A DNA stretch of 64,000 nucleotides from NCBI RefSeq assembly GCF_003390915.1, contig NZ_QMEM01000007.1, positions 62,001 through 126,000 on the forward strand, in the 5' to 3' direction. The translations under genes were made by a program, and so were the position numbers. Position 1 is the first letter of the stretch, and every line of letters starts with the position of its first letter. The notes beneath the pieces were generated by a model. That model was not told the DNA's origin, did not search any database, and worked only from the letters and a program-made list of their open reading frames with translations. Of the stretch, positions 26,402-35,076 are shown piece by piece. The DNA is from Lewinella sp. IMCC34183. Lineage in GTDB: Bacteria; Bacteroidota; Bacteroidia; Chitinophagales; Saprospiraceae.

Positions 26402-27013
26402 ATGATCCACACCATCATCTTCGACCTGGGCAACGTCCTCATAGGCTGGCAGCCGCGCGCGCTGTTCGAAAAGGTCTTCGACACCCCCGAGGAGGTCGAT
26501 CACTTCCTCCAGAACGTGGCCACCCTCGAGTGGAACGAAAAGCAGGATGCCGGCCGGACGATCGAGGAAGGTACGCGCGAGCTGATTGAGCAGCACCCCG
26601 ACTTCGAACGGGAGATCCGCATCTACTACGACCGCTGGACGGAGACCATCACCGGCCCCATTGAGGGTACTGTCGAGCTTTTAAAAAAGCTTAAGGCCTC
26701 CGGCGACTACCGCCTGCTGGCCCTCACCAACTGGTCGCACGAGCTCTTCCCGTGGGCGCGGGAAACCTTCCCCTTCCTGGAGCTCTTCGAAGCCATCATG
26801 GTATCCGGGGAGGTACAACTCCAAAAGCCGGACCCGGCCATCTACCGTCTGCTGCATGAGACCTACGACCTGCAGGGGTACGGCGGCTGCGTCTTTATTG
26901 ACGACAGCCTGCGTAACGTGGAGGCCGCACGGAAGGAGGGGTTAGACACGATCCGGTTCGAGAACCCCGACCAGCTGCAGCGCGAGCTTGCCGCGCGCGG
27001 CGTGGAGATCTGA
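26402..27013 (+). CDS. HAD-superfamily phosphatase, subfamily IA (YihX-like)
   Basis: The ATG at 26402 follows the purQ stop by 7 bp. The 203-aa protein has HAD motif I as IIFDLGNVLIGW (nucleophile Asp, with Gly where many HADs have a second Asp, as in YihX-type enzymes). Motif II is LALTNWSHE, the motif III Lys lies in LQKPDPAIY, and motif IV is VFIDDSLRNVEAA. YihX relatives dephosphorylate small sugar phosphates such as glucose 1-phosphate. The exact substrate here is unknown. The stop codon is one base from the stop of the convergent lgt gene. It is translationally close to purQ, but no functional link is known to me. Confidence 0.9.
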   Translation: MIHTIIFDLGNVLIGWQPRALFEKVFDTPEEVDHFLQNVATLEWNEKQDAGRTIEEGTRELIEQHPDFEREIRIYYDRWTETITGPIEGTVELLKKLKASGDYRLLALTNWSHELFPWARETFPFLELFEAIMVSGEVQLQKPDPAIYRLLHETYDLQGYGGCVFIDDSLRNVEAARKEGLDTIRFENPDQLQRELAARGVEI

Positions 27014-27014
27014 A

Positions 27015-27833
27015 TCAAGCGGCGACCACGGTCGTTTCCTTCGGCGGCCGCGACCGGCTCCACAGCACCAGTGCAATCCCGAACAGCACGCAGGGTACGC
27101 TCAGCCACTGTCCCGTAGTGAGTGCCTGCCCGAAGCCGCCCTGGTCGCTCTTAAAATACTCCCAGACGAAGCGAAAGCCGAAGATCAGCGCGAACCACAG
27201 TCCCGTCAGGAAACCGGGATACTTGCGGGCGTCGGTCTTCCAGTACAGTCCCAGCAGCAGAGCAAAGGTGAAGAGGTAGCTGATGCTCTCGTAGATCTGC
27301 ACGGGATGCCGGGCTACTTCGGCCAGCTCCCGCGGTACCGCCTTCACGAACAGGAAGGCCCACGGTGCATCGCTCGCCGTGCCCACGATCTCGCTGTTCA
27401 TCAGGTTACCGAAGCGGATCATTGCTCCCACCAGCGCGATGGGGGCCGCCACCTTATCGCTGATCCAGAAGAACGATTTCTTGCTCACGAATCTGCTAAA
27501 GAGCCACAGCGCGGTCACCACCCCGATCACGCCGCCGTGGCTGGCCAGGCCACCCTCCCACACTTTCAGGATATCGCCCGGGTGCTGGCTGTAGTAATCC
27601 CACTGGTAGAACAGGATGTGTCCCAGCCGCGCACCAAGCACCGTACCGGCAATAAGAAAGTAGAAGCAGTAGTCGAGCCATGCCTCCGGAGCCCCGTCCC
27701 GCAGGAACATGCGCCGCACCATGATGAAGCCCAGCAGGAAGCCGGCCGCAAACATCATCCCGTACCACCGCAGGGTGATCGGGCCGATCGTGAAGATTTC
27801 GGGGGAGGCGTCCCAGGTGATGTAGGCTAGCAT
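27015..27833 (-). CDS. lgt: Prolipoprotein diacylglyceryl transferase (canonical form)
   Basis: The 272-aa multi-pass inner-membrane protein has all Lgt landmarks: LRWYGMMFAAGF with the conserved Tyr, WEGGLASHGGVIG with the His, RFGNLMNSEIVG with Arg, Asn and Glu, HPVQIYES, and FRFVWEYFKSDQ. It attaches diacylglycerol to the lipobox Cys of prolipoproteins, the first step of lipoprotein maturation. Several lipoproteins in this window are its likely substrates. It lies on the minus strand downstream of lysS with 182 bp between. An imperfect inverted repeat with one arm touching its start codon occupies that leader (see separate entry). The divergent homologue at 23218 lacks the His and Asn. Confidence 0.96.
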   Translation of the reverse strand: MLAYITWDASPEIFTIGPITLRWYGMMFAAGFLLGFIMVRRMFLRDGAPEAWLDYCFYFLIAGTVLGARLGHILFYQWDYYSQHPGDILKVWEGGLASHGGVIGVVTALWLFSRFVSKKSFFWISDKVAAPIALVGAMIRFGNLMNSEIVGTASDAPWAFLFVKAVPRELAEVARHPVQIYESISYLFTFALLLGLYWKTDARKYPGFLTGLWFALIFGFRFVWEYFKSDQGGFGQALTTGQWLSVPCVLFGIALVLWSRSRPPKETTVVAA

Positions 27834-27989
27834 AGTTCGGTAGTACTGTAGTCTTTTAGTTCGGTAGTCGGGTAGTTTGGTGGACTCTTAGTCATGCTCA
27901 GTATTTAGAATGAGCCTTGCTGATTTTCGCAAGCGTTCGGAACGGGCGCGAGCGAAGCGAGCGGCAAGACTACAGAACTACCGAACTAT
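27832..27989. repeat. Inverted repeat in the lysS-lgt interval, one arm at the lgt start codon
   Basis: Arms 27832-27853 and 27968-27989 match as reverse complements at 21 of 22 positions, with 114 bp between. Parts of the same sequence (GTTCGGTAGT) recur inside the interval. On the lgt transcript the arms could pair and cover the start codon. It could also be the ends of a small mobile element. Confidence 0.6.
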
Positions 27990-28015
27990 CCGACTACCAG
28001 TGAGCGCAGCGAGCG

Positions 28016-29539
28016 TCACTTCTCCGGTTTCATCTGCGGAAAGAACAGCACTTCCTGAATGCTCTTCTGTCCCGTCAGCAGCATTACCAGCCGGTCGATA
28101 CCGATGCCGATGCCGGCCGTGGGGGGCATACCGTACTCGAGGGCGCGGAGGAAGTCCTCGTCCAGGGCCATGGCTTCCTCGTCGCCGCGCTTGCCGAGCT
28201 CGAGCTGCTCCTCGAAGCGTTCCCGCTGGTCGATCGGGTCGTTGAGCTCGGAGTAGGCGTTGGCCAGTTCCTTGCCGTTGACGATCAGCTCGAAACGCTC
28301 CACGAGCCCTTCCTTGCTGCGGTGCTTCTTGGTAAGGGGTGACATCTCCACCGGATAATCGGTGATGAAGGTGGGCTGGATCAGCTTGGCCTCCACGGTC
28401 TCACCGAAGATCTCATCGATCAGCTTGCCGCGCCCCATGGTTTTATCCACGGGTACGTGCAGCCGCCCGGCAATGGCCCGCAGTTCGTCCTCGTCGGCGC
28501 CGTCGATATTCTCTCCGGTGTATTCCCGGATGGCGTCGGCCATGGACAGGCGGCGGTACGGCCCCCCGAAGTCCACGTCGTTTTCACCGATGCGCACTAC
28601 CGTTGAGGCATCGCCGTTCACCGCCTTTACGGCGTGCTCCAGCAATTGCTCGGTAGTATCCATCATCCAGTTGTAGTCCTTATAGGCCACGTAGAATTCC
28701 ACCATGGTGAATTCCGGGTTGTGGGTCCGGTCCATTCCCTCGTTGCGAAAGATCTTGGCGAACTCATACACTCCGTCGAAACCACCGATGATCAGGCGCT
28801 TCAGGTAAAGCTCGTTGGCGATGCGCAGGTACATCGGTACGTCGAGCGTGTTGTGGTGCGTCTTGAAGGGGCGCGCCGCCGCACCGCCGTGGATGGGCTG
28901 CAGCACGGGCGTTTCTACCTCCATCAGGTCCAGATCATCAAGGAATTGCCGCATAGCGGTGATGAGGCGACTGCGTTTACGGAAGGTTTCCTTGATTTTA
29001 GGGTTGACGGTCAAGTCCACGTAACGCATCCGGTGGCGTAATTCCGGATCCTTGAATTCATCGTAGACGTGCCCCTCATCGTCGCGCTTCGGGGTGGGCA
29101 ACGGACGCAGCGATTTGCCCAGGAACGTCAGCTCCTTGACATGCACGCTGGTCTCCCCGGTCTTGGTCTTGAAGACGAAACCCTTGACGCCGATGAAGTC
29201 GCCCAGGTCGAGAAGTTTCTTGAAGACGGTATTGTACATCGTCTTATCCTCCCCCGGGGCAATGTCGTCGCGGCTCACGTACAGCTGAATACGCCCGCTG
29301 CTGTCCTGCAGGTTAGCAAAAGCAGCCTTGCCCATGATGCGCTGCGACATGATGCGACCGGCCAGGGTCACCTCTTTGAAGTTAGTGACGTTGCCCTCAG
29401 CATCCGTCTCGACACCGGACAAGATATCGGTAGCCAGGTGGCTGACGGGGAAGAGGGCGGCGGGGAAGGGCTCAATGCCCAGTTCACGAAGCTTGGTGAG
29501 ATTTTCGCGACGGGTTTTTTCCTGGTCGGTGAGTTGCAT
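28016..29539 (-). CDS. lysS: Lysyl-tRNA synthetase, class II
   Basis: The ATG at 29539 ([20 protein letters not shown]) is preferred; the frame extends upstream only through repeat DNA. The 507-aa protein has the N-terminal OB-fold anticodon-binding domain ([28 protein letters not shown]) and class II motif 1 ([18 protein letters not shown]). Motif 2 is [18 protein letters not shown] and motif 3 [15 protein letters not shown]. The C-terminus carries the usual [12 protein letters not shown]. It charges tRNA-Lys with lysine in the cytoplasm. It is divergent from the serine hydrolase gene, with one REP-like unit in the 107-bp interval, and is followed by lgt on the same strand. Length is normal for the family. 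Confidence 0.97.
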   Translation of the reverse strand: MQLTDQEKTRRENLTKLRELGIEPFPAALFPVSHLATDILSGVETDAEGNVTNFKEVTLAGRIMSQRIMGKAAFANLQDSSGRIQLYVSRDDIAPGEDKTMYNTVFKKLLDLGDFIGVKGFVFKTKTGETSVHVKELTFLGKSLRPLPTPKRDDEGHVYDEFKDPELRHRMRYVDLTVNPKIKETFRKRSRLITAMRQFLDDLDLMEVETPVLQPIHGGAAARPFKTHHNTLDVPMYLRIANELYLKRLIIGGFDGVYEFAKIFRNEGMDRTHNPEFTMVEFYVAYKDYNWMMDTTEQLLEHAVKAVNGDASTVVRIGENDVDFGGPYRRLSMADAIREYTGENIDGADEDELRAIAGRLHVPVDKTMGRGKLIDEIFGETVEAKLIQPTFITDYPVEMSPLTKKHRSKEGLVERFELIVNGKELANAYSELNDPIDQRERFEEQLELGKRGDEEAMALDEDFLRALEYGMPPTAGIGIGIDRLVMLLTGQKSIQEVLFFPQMKPEK

Positions 29540-29590
29540 GCGTAATGGTTGCGGAATGGGGCGCGAAGGTACGGCAGGCGGCGCATGCCG

Positions 29591-29603
29591 CACATCGGAT
29601 GTG
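29591..29603. repeat. REP-like single unit in the lysS-serine hydrolase divergent promoter region
   Basis: One exact CACATCGGATGTG lies 52 bp upstream of the lysS ATG and 43 bp upstream of the serine hydrolase ATG. It is the last intergenic copy in the window. Confidence 0.85.
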
Positions 29604-29646
29604 CGATACGGCCCTGCTCTCCGTAATTTGGTGTAAAATAACTCCC

Positions 29647-30729
29647 ATGGCGTACCGCTACCCACTGCTTCTATCTGTCCTCTTCGGATGGCTGGCGCTA
29701 CCCGCGCAAGGCGATACCCTGGTCGATGCACAGGATCCCCAGCAGCTTACGGTAGCGGACCGCGCCGTACTCTACGAGCTCCTGCGGAATTTCCCCGCCG
29801 GCGGAGAGGCCGCCGTAGCACGCATCGACGGCGACACGACGATCTATTACGGCGTCCGGCGCGGGGAAGGTCGCCTCATCAGCGTCGACAATGCCGATCG
29901 TGCCTTCGGTATCGGGTCCGTGACCAAGGTTTTTACCGCTACCCTGCTGGCTACCCTGGTCGACGCCGGTGAGCTATCGCTCGATGATGCGGTCAATGAC
30001 GCCTACCCCTTCCCCTTCGCGGACAGTACTATAATTACCTACCGTCAGTTGGCCACCCATACCAGCGGACTGCCGCGTCTGCCATCCAATATGGCGGGCC
30101 TGTTTCTCTCGCCTACAGATCCCTACGCCACCTATACGGCCGCCGACCTGGAAACCTACCTCCGTGAGAAGTTGACACTCAGCACGGACGGACAAAGCAG
30201 CTACTCAAACCTGGGCTTCGGCCTGCTGGGCTATACGCTTTCTCACCGGATAGCCACGGCGGGCTATGCCGCTACGCTGCGCGACCGTGTGCTCGACCCG
30301 CTCGGAATGACGGCTACGTCCTACGGACCGGACAGCAACCGGGCTGAGCTGGTGGTCGGGGTGGGACCGGAAGATCAGCCCGCTCCCTACTGGCACTTTA
30401 CCGACGCCATGGGCGGGGCCGGCGCGCTAGTGTCTACCCCCCGTGACATGGCGCGATTCCTGCGGGCCCAGCTCGATACCACCCGGACGGCTCTCGCGCT
30501 GACCCGGGAAGCGCACTTCGTAGTGGACGACCGGCAGTCCGTGGGGCTGGGCTGGCAGATCCTGCAGCAGGCCCCCGAGCGCGTGATCTACTGGCACAAC
30601 GGGGCGGTAGGTGGCTACCGGGCGTTCGTGGCGCTGGACGTGGAGCGGCAACAGGGTATCGTACTGCTCACTAATTCCCTGTTGATGAACGATGCCGTGG
30701 ACCGGGCGGGCATGCGTCTGCTGCACTGA
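29647..30729 (+). CDS. Exported serine hydrolase of the beta-lactamase/class C family
   Basis: The ATG at 29647 starts a signal peptide ([20 protein letters not shown]). The 360-aa mature-type protein has the three active-site motifs of serine beta-lactamase-like enzymes: S-x-x-K as GIGSVTKVF (Ser91, Lys94), Y-x-N as SSYSNLGFG (Tyr186), and H-N-G as [10 protein letters not shown] in place of KTG. Family members act as DD-peptidases, esterases or amidases, and true lactamase activity is uncommon among HNG types. A -7-like TAATTTG occurs 16 bp before the start. A strong hairpin terminator lies just after the stop. Intact and of normal length. The natural substrate is unknown. Confidence 0.9.
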   Translation: MAYRYPLLLSVLFGWLALPAQGDTLVDAQDPQQLTVADRAVLYELLRNFPAGGEAAVARIDGDTTIYYGVRRGEGRLISVDNADRAFGIGSVTKVFTATLLATLVDAGELSLDDAVNDAYPFPFADSTIITYRQLATHTSGLPRLPSNMAGLFLSPTDPYATYTAADLETYLREKLTLSTDGQSSYSNLGFGLLGYTLSHRIATAGYAATLRDRVLDPLGMTATSYGPDSNRAELVVGVGPEDQPAPYWHFTDAMGGAGALVSTPRDMARFLRAQLDTTRTALALTREAHFVVDDRQSVGLGWQILQQAPERVIYWHNGAVGGYRAFVALDVERQQGIVLLTNSLLMNDAVDRAGMRLLH

Positions 30730-30738
30730 CCCCTAAAC

Positions 30739-30773
30739 ACAAAGCCCCTCCGCCGGGGGCGGAGGGGCTTTGT
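30739..30773. terminator. Bidirectional hairpin terminator between the serine hydrolase and tatA genes
   Basis: A 16-bp perfect stem, from ACAAAGCC to GGCTTTGT, with a 3-nt loop sits between two convergent genes (stops at 30729 and 30799). The A-rich and T-rich stem ends provide a weak U-tract in both directions, so one element can serve both genes. Confidence 0.9.
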
Positions 30774-30798
30774 CACCGGCGGGTGCCGCAGGTGGCGG

Positions 30799-31086
30799 TT
30801 AGTCGTTGTTGCGGGTGATGAAGGACTCTTCGCGCTGGCGACGGGCTTCGCGTTCGCGCAGCTCACGCAGCTCGCGGGCGTCCTTTTCGCGCTGTTCTTC
30901 TTCCTTCATACCGTCCTGGAGCTCCTTTTCGAGGGACCCCTTCGCGGTGTTGAATTCACGGATTCCCTTCCCGATGCCACGCATCAGTTCGGGTATTTTC
31001 TTGCCGCCGAACAGCAGCAGAATAGCAAAGAAGACCAGGATCATCTCCGGGCCAATGGCATTGAGGAAAAGCAGCGTGGTATTCAT
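30799..31086 (-). CDS. tatA: TatA/TatB-family twin-arginine translocase subunit
   Basis: The 95-aa protein has one N-terminal membrane helix (FLNAIGPEMILVFFAILLLFGG), then the TatA amphipathic helix with KKIPELMRGIGKGIREFN. A highly charged tail of Glu, Lys and Arg follows (KEEEQREKDARELRELRERE). TatA oligomerises to form the path for folded proteins with twin-arginine signals. The glycine at the hinge and the following FGGKKIPEL motif are typical. The oxidoreductase at 43234 has a twin-arginine signal and would be a client. No tatC is in the window, and TatA versus TatB is not certain, though TatA fits better. Confidence 0.9.
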   Translation of the reverse strand: MNTTLLFLNAIGPEMILVFFAILLLFGGKKIPELMRGIGKGIREFNTAKGSLEKELQDGMKEEEQREKDARELRELREREARRQREESFITRNND

Positions 31087-31511
31087 CTTCGGGTAATTGA
31101 AAGCGTCACCAAAGGTAGCGCATATTTTACACTAACGTGCGGGCCCGTGGTTGAGTTGTCCGGGGGAAGTACATATACGGTGAAGGGCACCAGTTGGTTT
31201 GCAACCCCCCGTTTTCTGCCGCTAGCAACCCGTCACCTTTAGGGAGAGGTAACCCGGAGCGGACCTGATTTCGCCCGCTAGCCCGCCTTTCCGACCATAT
31301 ACCAACCCTAGCGGGAAAGCTCGGGACCAAACGTCCAAAACCAGCAAATAGTCTGATTTGAGATAAAAATCACCATAAATAGGGGGAATAGAGGTCTCCA
31401 GTGAAGAATAGTTTGCCGAACGGCGGAGGTTACAAATATGGCTGAGCCGGTATTAAGTCCTGACACCGCCGCGGAACTACCGGCCATTTAGACACTTCAC
31501 AACACAAGACC
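31087..31511. other. Intergenic region between tatA and the large surface protein
   Basis: This 425-bp region lies between two divergent genes and should hold both promoters. Weak inverted pieces occur (CCCGCTAG at 31274 and CTAGCGGG at 31308), but no recognised riboswitch or repeat. The open frame at 31127-31330 has no protein features that I can support. Confidence 0.5.
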
Positions 31512-34500
31512 ATGTCGCACATTCCTTACTCTTTTTCACCCCGGCTGGCCCGATCAGGACCGGCCACCCGCAGTCCCCTGGCACTGTTCTCTCTCGCTTT
31601 CCTGTTCCTGCTTTTCGCATCTTCCGCCCTCCAGGCTACCCACTTCCGCTTCGGCTCCATCAGCTGGCGGCACCTGGGCGGTACAACGGTGGAGTTCAAG
31701 ATCAAGCAGTCGTGGCGAACCGCCTACGGCCCCTTCGGAATCACCGGGACGCCGGCGTTAGGCAGCCAAACCCCGACCTTCGTGGACAACCTCCGCTTTG
31801 GAGACGGTACCAACCAGGATTTCCGGCTCACCGTCACCGCCGTTAACCCCGTCGAGGGCTGGTTTTTCGGCGAAACCACCATTGTCCACACCTATCCGTC
31901 TGCGGCAGAGTTTACCGCCTTCTTCTCAGCCTGCTGCCGGATCGGCGGCATCTCCAACGCCCCGGAGGGCGACTGGTACGTGGAAACCAACGTCGACCTC
32001 TCCGGCAATAACTTCGGCAACGACTCGCCGACGATCAACGTCCCCCCCATCGTTAACCTCGTAGCGGGAGCTAATAGCAGTTTCCTCGTACGCGCCGTCG
32101 ATCCGGACAACGATAACCTGCGTTTTCGTTCCCCCACGTCACGCGAGTACCGCTCCGGCAACCTATCCCGGCAAACGGTCTCCGCCGGGGGCCAGGTCAC
32201 CCTCAATACCAGCGGCGCAGCGATTGGCAACCTGTTTACGGCCATCGTTGTCGTGGAAGACCTGGACCAGAACGGCAACCCCAAGTCAAAGTCCATGGTC
32301 GACTTCCTGGTCCGCATCGTCGATTCGTCGACACCCCCCCAGTTCGATTACACCGTAACGCCGCCCGACAGCAGCATCTTCGACGTGCGGCCCGGCCAGC
32401 CAATAAACTTCACCGTCCGGGCCACCGATATCGATCCCGGCAGCAACGTAACCCTTAACGCGGTCGGTGCGCCTCCCGGAAGCTCCTTCACACCCGAACT
32501 GCCCAGCCAGGGCAATCCCGTGATCGCAGACTTTAACTGGACTCCCACGGTGACCGACATTGGCAGCAGCGTGATCACCATCACCGCTACCGATGACGGG
32601 GGTACCCAGACCATCACCAACGTTTCCATCCTGGTCAGCCAACGTCCCACCTTCGACGTACCGCCCACCCCCGCCACCAGCGACCACAACGTCGTGGCCC
32701 CCGGCGAAACCCTGCAATTCACCGTACAAGCCTCGGACCTCGACCCCAGCGACCCGGTATCCATCACCCAGGCCAAACACAAGATGTCGGGCGTGGACTT
32801 TATCGCCCTCGGCGCCACCTTTACCCCCGCCTTGCCGACTCCGCCATCCAACCCCACCGCTACGCTCTTTTCCTGGACGCCCACGCCGGCCCAGTGGGGA
32901 CACCAGCACGTGATCTTTACCGCCGAGGACAGCTATACGGAGACGACCACCCATGAGGTGTCCATCCTGGTCAACACGACCCCGACCTTTACCAGCACCC
33001 CCGTGACCATGGCCACGGTCGGCCAGCCATATACCTACGCCATTACCGCCGAGGACCCGGACATTCCCTTCGGTGACATGCTGGAGATCATCGGACTGAA
33101 CCTGCCCGGTTGGCTCACGCTGACCGACAACGGTGACGGTACCGCCACGCTCAGTGGCACCCCCGCAACGGGAGACATAGGCACTTATGACCTCACCGTG
33201 GAAGCCCACGATATCAACCACCACCAGAACGTGCCCGGTATACCACGACAGATCTTCCAGATCGAAGTGACCGGCGGCGGCACCGGCGGACCGCTTATGT
33301 CATCCTTCTGGCTGGAAGCCGAGTGTGCTATGGTCGGAGCCGACTGGCGCAGCGCAAGCGATAACGGTGCTTCCAACCAATCCTACGTCTTCGCCCCGGA
33401 CATGCGGTCCACCTCGGTACCGCCCGCTGATGTCCCCGATACCCGGGTGCGCTTCACGGTCGACCAGGCCGAAAGTGGTACCTACACCATGATGGTCCGG
33501 CTCTTCGCTCCCCGGGCCGACCGCGATTCCTACTGGGTACGGGTCAATAACGGCAGCTGGTTTAAGTGGAACAACATCAAGTGCGGCCAGGACTTTACCT
33601 GGGTCACCTACCCCCAAACCCTCAGCCTCAACGAGGGACTGAACACCGTGGATTTTGCTTTCCGGGAGGGCGGCACCTGGCTGGACAAGATCCATATCGA
33701 CAAGACCGGCGGCATGCCTACCGGATTCGGTGACCCGGCCACCAATTGCACGGCCCCCGTCAACCAGGCACCGGTAGCCTCCATCAGCGCCTCCACCTAC
33801 ACGGGTGTCGCTCCGCTGGCCGTTACCCTCGGGGGCGGCGGCAGCTACGACCCGGACGGCACCGTTGTAACCTACGACTGGACCTGGAACGGTGGCTCAG
33901 CCACGGGCCCGGACCTTACGCTGAACCTTTCCCCCGGGATGTATGACGTCACCCTTACGGTCACCGACGATGACGGAGCCACGGCTTTCGACGTCGTCAG
34001 CCTACGGGTACTCGATCCGCTGGCAGATTCCGACGGCGACGGTATTCTGGACGGTGCCGACAACTGCGTCGATATGCCTAACCCCGGACAGGAAGACTAC
34101 GACGGCGACGGCGAGGGGGATGCCTGCGATAACGTGACCGCACCACCACCGCCCTTCTTCTTCGAGGCCGAATGCGCCCAGCGCAGCAAGCTGTGGCGGC
34201 TGTACCAGGACGCCGACGCCAGCGAAGGGATGTTCATTGCCTTCACGGGGTGCCGGTGTACCGATGCCCCCCCGGCCAGCACTTCGGAGTACCTCCTGAG
34301 CTACAACGTGAACATCACTGACCCGGCTACCTACTACCTCTTCCTCCGCCTCAGCACGCCGGACCCGGGCCGCAACTCCTTCTGGGTGCGGGTCGACGGC
34401 GGCGACTGGATCAAGATGTGGAAGGAAACCGACGGCACCCAACTGATGACCAGTGGCTTCGAGTGGCGCAAGGTCAACGACGACGGAGAGGCCGTATCCT

Positions 34501-34952
34501 TCGATCTCGATCCGGGTAAGCACACGATCGTCGTTGCCCCCCGCGAACCCGGCACCAAACTGGACAAGGTAGCCCTGAGCCCGCACGACATGGCTCCCAC
34601 CGGACTCGGCGCACCGGCCGGCAACTGCGAACTGAGCAAGTCACAGGACCTGGCCAGCATGCAGCAGCAGGCGGAGATCTACGACGACGCCCTCTTTGTC
34701 ACCGAGGAGATCGCCGTGTTCCCCAATCCCACCGCAGATCAACTCACCCTCGAGCTCAATGACGGCTACGTGGGCGAGGTGAATATCACCGTCACCGACA
34801 TGATGGGCCGCACCGTCAAGCAGGTACGGCAGGCCAAGGACGACCGCTACCTCCGAACCGATCTTTCGGTACGTGAACTGCCCAATGGCCCGTACTTCCT
34901 GCGGATACAGCAGGGAGACTGCCAATCCGTGCGACGCTTTATCCGCATGTAG
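31512..34952 (+). CDS. Large T9SS-exported surface protein with Ig-like, PKD and carbohydrate-binding-like domains
   Basis: The 1146-aa protein has a signal peptide (to about residue 44), then a beta-rich N-terminal part (HFRFGSISWRHLGG). Repeated Ig/cadherin-like units follow (about 170-590; one ends GTATLSGTPATGDIGTYDLT). Then come a CBM6-like segment (about 597-745: FWLEAECAMVG, SYWVRVNNGSWFKW), a PKD domain (about 750-835) and a thrombospondin type 3-like calcium loop (DSDGDGILDGADNC). A second CBM6-like copy (about 880-1040: FFFEAECAQRSKLWRLY) precedes a T9SS type A sorting domain (VFPNPTADQLTLEL ... LPNGPYFLRIQ). No catalytic domain is seen. The protein probably binds polysaccharide or another surface. 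A hairpin terminator follows. Domain boundaries are rough. Confidence 0.85.
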   Translation: MSHIPYSFSPRLARSGPATRSPLALFSLAFLFLLFASSALQATHFRFGSISWRHLGGTTVEFKIKQSWRTAYGPFGITGTPALGSQTPTFVDNLRFGDGTNQDFRLTVTAVNPVEGWFFGETTIVHTYPSAAEFTAFFSACCRIGGISNAPEGDWYVETNVDLSGNNFGNDSPTINVPPIVNLVAGANSSFLVRAVDPDNDNLRFRSPTSREYRSGNLSRQTVSAGGQVTLNTSGAAIGNLFTAIVVVEDLDQNGNPKSKSMVDFLVRIVDSSTPPQFDYTVTPPDSSIFDVRPGQPINFTVRATDIDPGSNVTLNAVGAPPGSSFTPELPSQGNPVIADFNWTPTVTDIGSSVITITATDDGGTQTITNVSILVSQRPTFDVPPTPATSDHNVVAPGETLQFTVQASDLDPSDPVSITQAKHKMSGVDFIALGATFTPALPTPPSNPTATLFSWTPTPAQWGHQHVIFTAEDSYTETTTHEVSILVNTTPTFTSTPVTMATVGQPYTYAITAEDPDIPFGDMLEIIGLNLPGWLTLTDNGDGTATLSGTPATGDIGTYDLTVEAHDINHHQNVPGIPRQIFQIEVTGGGTGGPLMSSFWLEAECAMVGADWRSASDNGASNQSYVFAPDMRSTSVPPADVPDTRVRFTVDQAESGTYTMMVRLFAPRADRDSYWVRVNNGSWFKWNNIKCGQDFTWVTYPQTLSLNEGLNTVDFAFREGGTWLDKIHIDKTGGMPTGFGDPATNCTAPVNQAPVASISASTYTGVAPLAVTLGGGGSYDPDGTVVTYDWTWNGGSATGPDLTLNLSPGMYDVTLTVTDDDGATAFDVVSLRVLDPLADSDGDGILDGADNCVDMPNPGQEDYDGDGEGDACDNVTAPPPPFFFEAECAQRSKLWRLYQDADASEGMFIAFTGCRCTDAPPASTSEYLLSYNVNITDPATYYLFLRLSTPDPGRNSFWVRVDGGDWIKMWKETDGTQLMTSGFEWRKVNDDGEAVSFDLDPGKHTIVVAPREPGTKLDKVALSPHDMAPTGLGAPAGNCELSKSQDLASMQQQAEIYDDALFVTEEIAVFPNPTADQLTLELNDGYVGEVNITVTDMMGRTVKQVRQAKDDRYLRTDLSVRELPNGPYFLRIQQGDCQSVRRFIRM

Positions 34953-34976
34953 ACCGGCAGACCACTTGGCACCTCC

Positions 34977-35009
34977 GGGGCCGGCACCGTTTGGTGTCGG
35001 CCCCTTTTT
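34977..35009 (+). terminator. Intrinsic terminator after the large surface protein gene
   Basis: A 12-bp stem with one G-T pair (GGGGCCGGCACC with GGTGTCGGCCCC), a 4-nt loop and a run of five T make a standard Rho-independent terminator 25 bp after the stop codon. Confidence 0.9.
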
Positions 35010-35076
35010 GTTGCGCCGCCGCGCGGGTGCGGTGAAGGTCGTAAATGAGTAATATTAGCGGGCCCAAACCGATCCG

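Noticed and set aside
27949-28018. GAGCG(A/C)AGCGAGCG strings flanking the inverted repeat before lgt
   Set aside because: They are low-complexity direct repeats of AGCG-type that occur commonly in GC-rich DNA; only two copies were seen.
31127-31330. 67-aa minus-strand open frame upstream of tatA
   Set aside because: No family features, no ribosome-binding or promoter signal, and Pro/Arg-rich text typical of random GC-rich frames.
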